A stretch of DNA of 14,241 bases from assembly GCA_002403175.1 (NCBI GenBank), contig DHHG01000095.1:1-14241 (forward strand). Reading direction: 5' to 3'. Shown in pieces: positions 13,525 to 14,241 of the stretch (positions are counted from its first letter, which is position 1; each line of letters begins with the position of its first letter). The translations under genes and the position numbers were made by a program. Source of the stretch: Syntrophaceae bacterium UBA4778. GTDB taxonomy: Bacteria; Desulfobacterota; Syntrophia; Syntrophales; UBA4778. The notes beneath the pieces were generated by a model, which searched no databases, had not been told where the DNA came from, and worked only from the letters and a program-made list of their open reading frames with translations.

Positions 13525-14241
13525 ATGATTCAGCTTTATGACGTCCGACTCCCTATCGGACAGGAAGAATTAAGTTTGCTTTCCAAAATCGCATCCTTGC
13601 TTGATATAAGAGCGGAAGATATTCAATCTTTCAGAATTGTAAGGAAATCTTTGGATGCCAGGCGAGAGAGGCCTCCTGAATACAATTATGTTGTCGAATT
13701 TGCGCTTCCGAACGAAACGGAAGTGTTCCTAAAGTTAGGCGATTCCCTTAAATTACGGATCGTTGAGCCTGAAGAAACTTCTCCCAGGTCAGTCTATAAA
13801 GCAACTGCAAAGAAAAAAACGGCCATTGTAGGTTGCGGGCCGGCAGGGCTTTTTGCTGCCCTGAAGCTTTCCAAAAAAGGATTCCCCCCAATCCTTCTGG
13901 AAAGGGGGAAGCAGGTTGAAAAGCGGATATATGATATCCGTAAATTTTGGTCCGATGGAATTTTGAATCCGGAAAGCAACGTGCATTATGGAGAAGGAGG
14001 GGCTGGTACCTTTTCAGACGGCAAATTGACCACCAGGATAAAAAACAGGAATATCGATTCTATCAGAAGGGTTCTGGTGGATTTTGGGGCTCCTCCGGAG
14101 ATCCTTATAGAAGCCAAACCTCATATCGGCACGGATAAACTGCGTCTTGTATTGATCAATTTGCGCAACAGACTGATCGAACTCGGCTGTGAAATAAAAT
14201 TCGAATCCCGAATGACCGATTTATTGATCCGGAACGGTACA
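13525..14241 (+). CDS. COG2509-like FAD/NAD(P)-dependent dehydrogenase, N-terminal part (runs off right edge)
   Basis: The first 239 codons of an oxidoreductase are present, with no stop before the window ends. The N-terminal domain (about 1-90) begins MIQLYDVRLPIG and includes FRIVRKSLDARRE, which is characteristic of the uncharacterised FAD-dependent dehydrogenase family COG2509. An FAD-binding Rossmann segment follows: AIVGCGPAGLFAALKLSKKG with GCGPAG at 103-108 and the Glu of ILLERG about 20 residues later. Next comes the NVHYGEGGAGTFSDGKLTTR block (152-171), also typical. AAGGA lies eight bases before ATG 13525. Substrate and partner are unknown for the family. It is divergent from the NusG-like gene. 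Confidence 0.92.
   Translation, partial: MIQLYDVRLPIGQEELSLLSKIASLLDIRAEDIQSFRIVRKSLDARRERPPEYNYVVEFALPNETEVFLKLGDSLKLRIVEPEETSPRSVYKATAKKKTAIVGCGPAGLFAALKLSKKGFPPILLERGKQVEKRIYDIRKFWSDGILNPESNVHYGEGGAGTFSDGKLTTRIKNRNIDSIRRVLVDFGAPPEILIEAKPHIGTDKLRLVLINLRNRLIELGCEIKFESRMTDLLIRNGT

Noticed and set aside
1..14241. CRISPR, tRNA, insertion sequence or phage defence island
   Set aside because: I saw no direct-repeat array, cloverleaf, transposase or terminal inverted repeats on either strand; the only defence-like domain is the lone caspase lipoprotein, which lacks partner genes.

Overview
The window looks like a chromosomal segment of an anaerobic Desulfobacterota (former Deltaproteobacteria), perhaps close to Syntrophales. 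This is inferred from gene content: a KorDABC-type 2-oxoacid:ferredoxin oxidoreductase, a siroheme-decarboxylase-like (Ahb) protein beside hemL, an AtpZ-AtpI-AtpB cluster, and a c-subunit with a signal-like leader. I see no tRNA, rRNA, CRISPR array, insertion sequence or phage gene.

Layout. (1) 1-1239, minus strand: a sigma70-type promoter, a yybP-ykoY manganese riboswitch with an overlapping intrinsic terminator, then htpX and the first 54 codons of a TerC-family gene running off the left edge. (2) 1334-2590, plus: an ankyrin/caspase-fold lipoprotein. (3) 2647-3813, minus: an M20 amidohydrolase. (4) 3889-5261, minus: atpZ-atpI-atpB of the F-type ATP synthase, closed by a strong terminator. 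(5) 5447-7242, minus: an AhbA/AhbB-like gene and hemL. (6) 7452-7817, plus: atpE, facing away from the other atp genes, with its own promoter and terminator; its -35 box overlaps the -35 box of the divergent heme promoter. (7) 7893-8318, minus: a GGQ release-factor-like ribosome-rescue protein. (8) 8490-11526, minus: korD-korA-korB-korC plus a tandem ACT-domain gene, tightly packed with overlaps or gaps of a few bases except before korB. (9) 11819-12835, plus: a ribonuclease Z-type metallo-beta-lactamase protein. (10) 12832-13332, minus: a NusG paralogue of the UpxY/RfaH/LoaP kind, sharing the stop tetranucleotide CTAG with the ribonuclease Z gene. (11) 13525-14241, plus: the 5' part of a COG2509-like FAD-dependent dehydrogenase, running off the right edge.

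Most genes are housekeeping or energy metabolism: ferredoxin-linked 2-oxoacid oxidation, tetrapyrrole synthesis and ATP synthase. The items most worth a second look are the Mn riboswitch controlling a membrane protease together with TerC, the outer-membrane-type lipoprotein caspase with ankyrin repeats, the split ATP synthase locus with overlapping divergent promoters and an incomplete sodium-type site in the c-subunit, and the orphan NusG paralogue. I did not find a clear multi-gene system that I would call undescribed.
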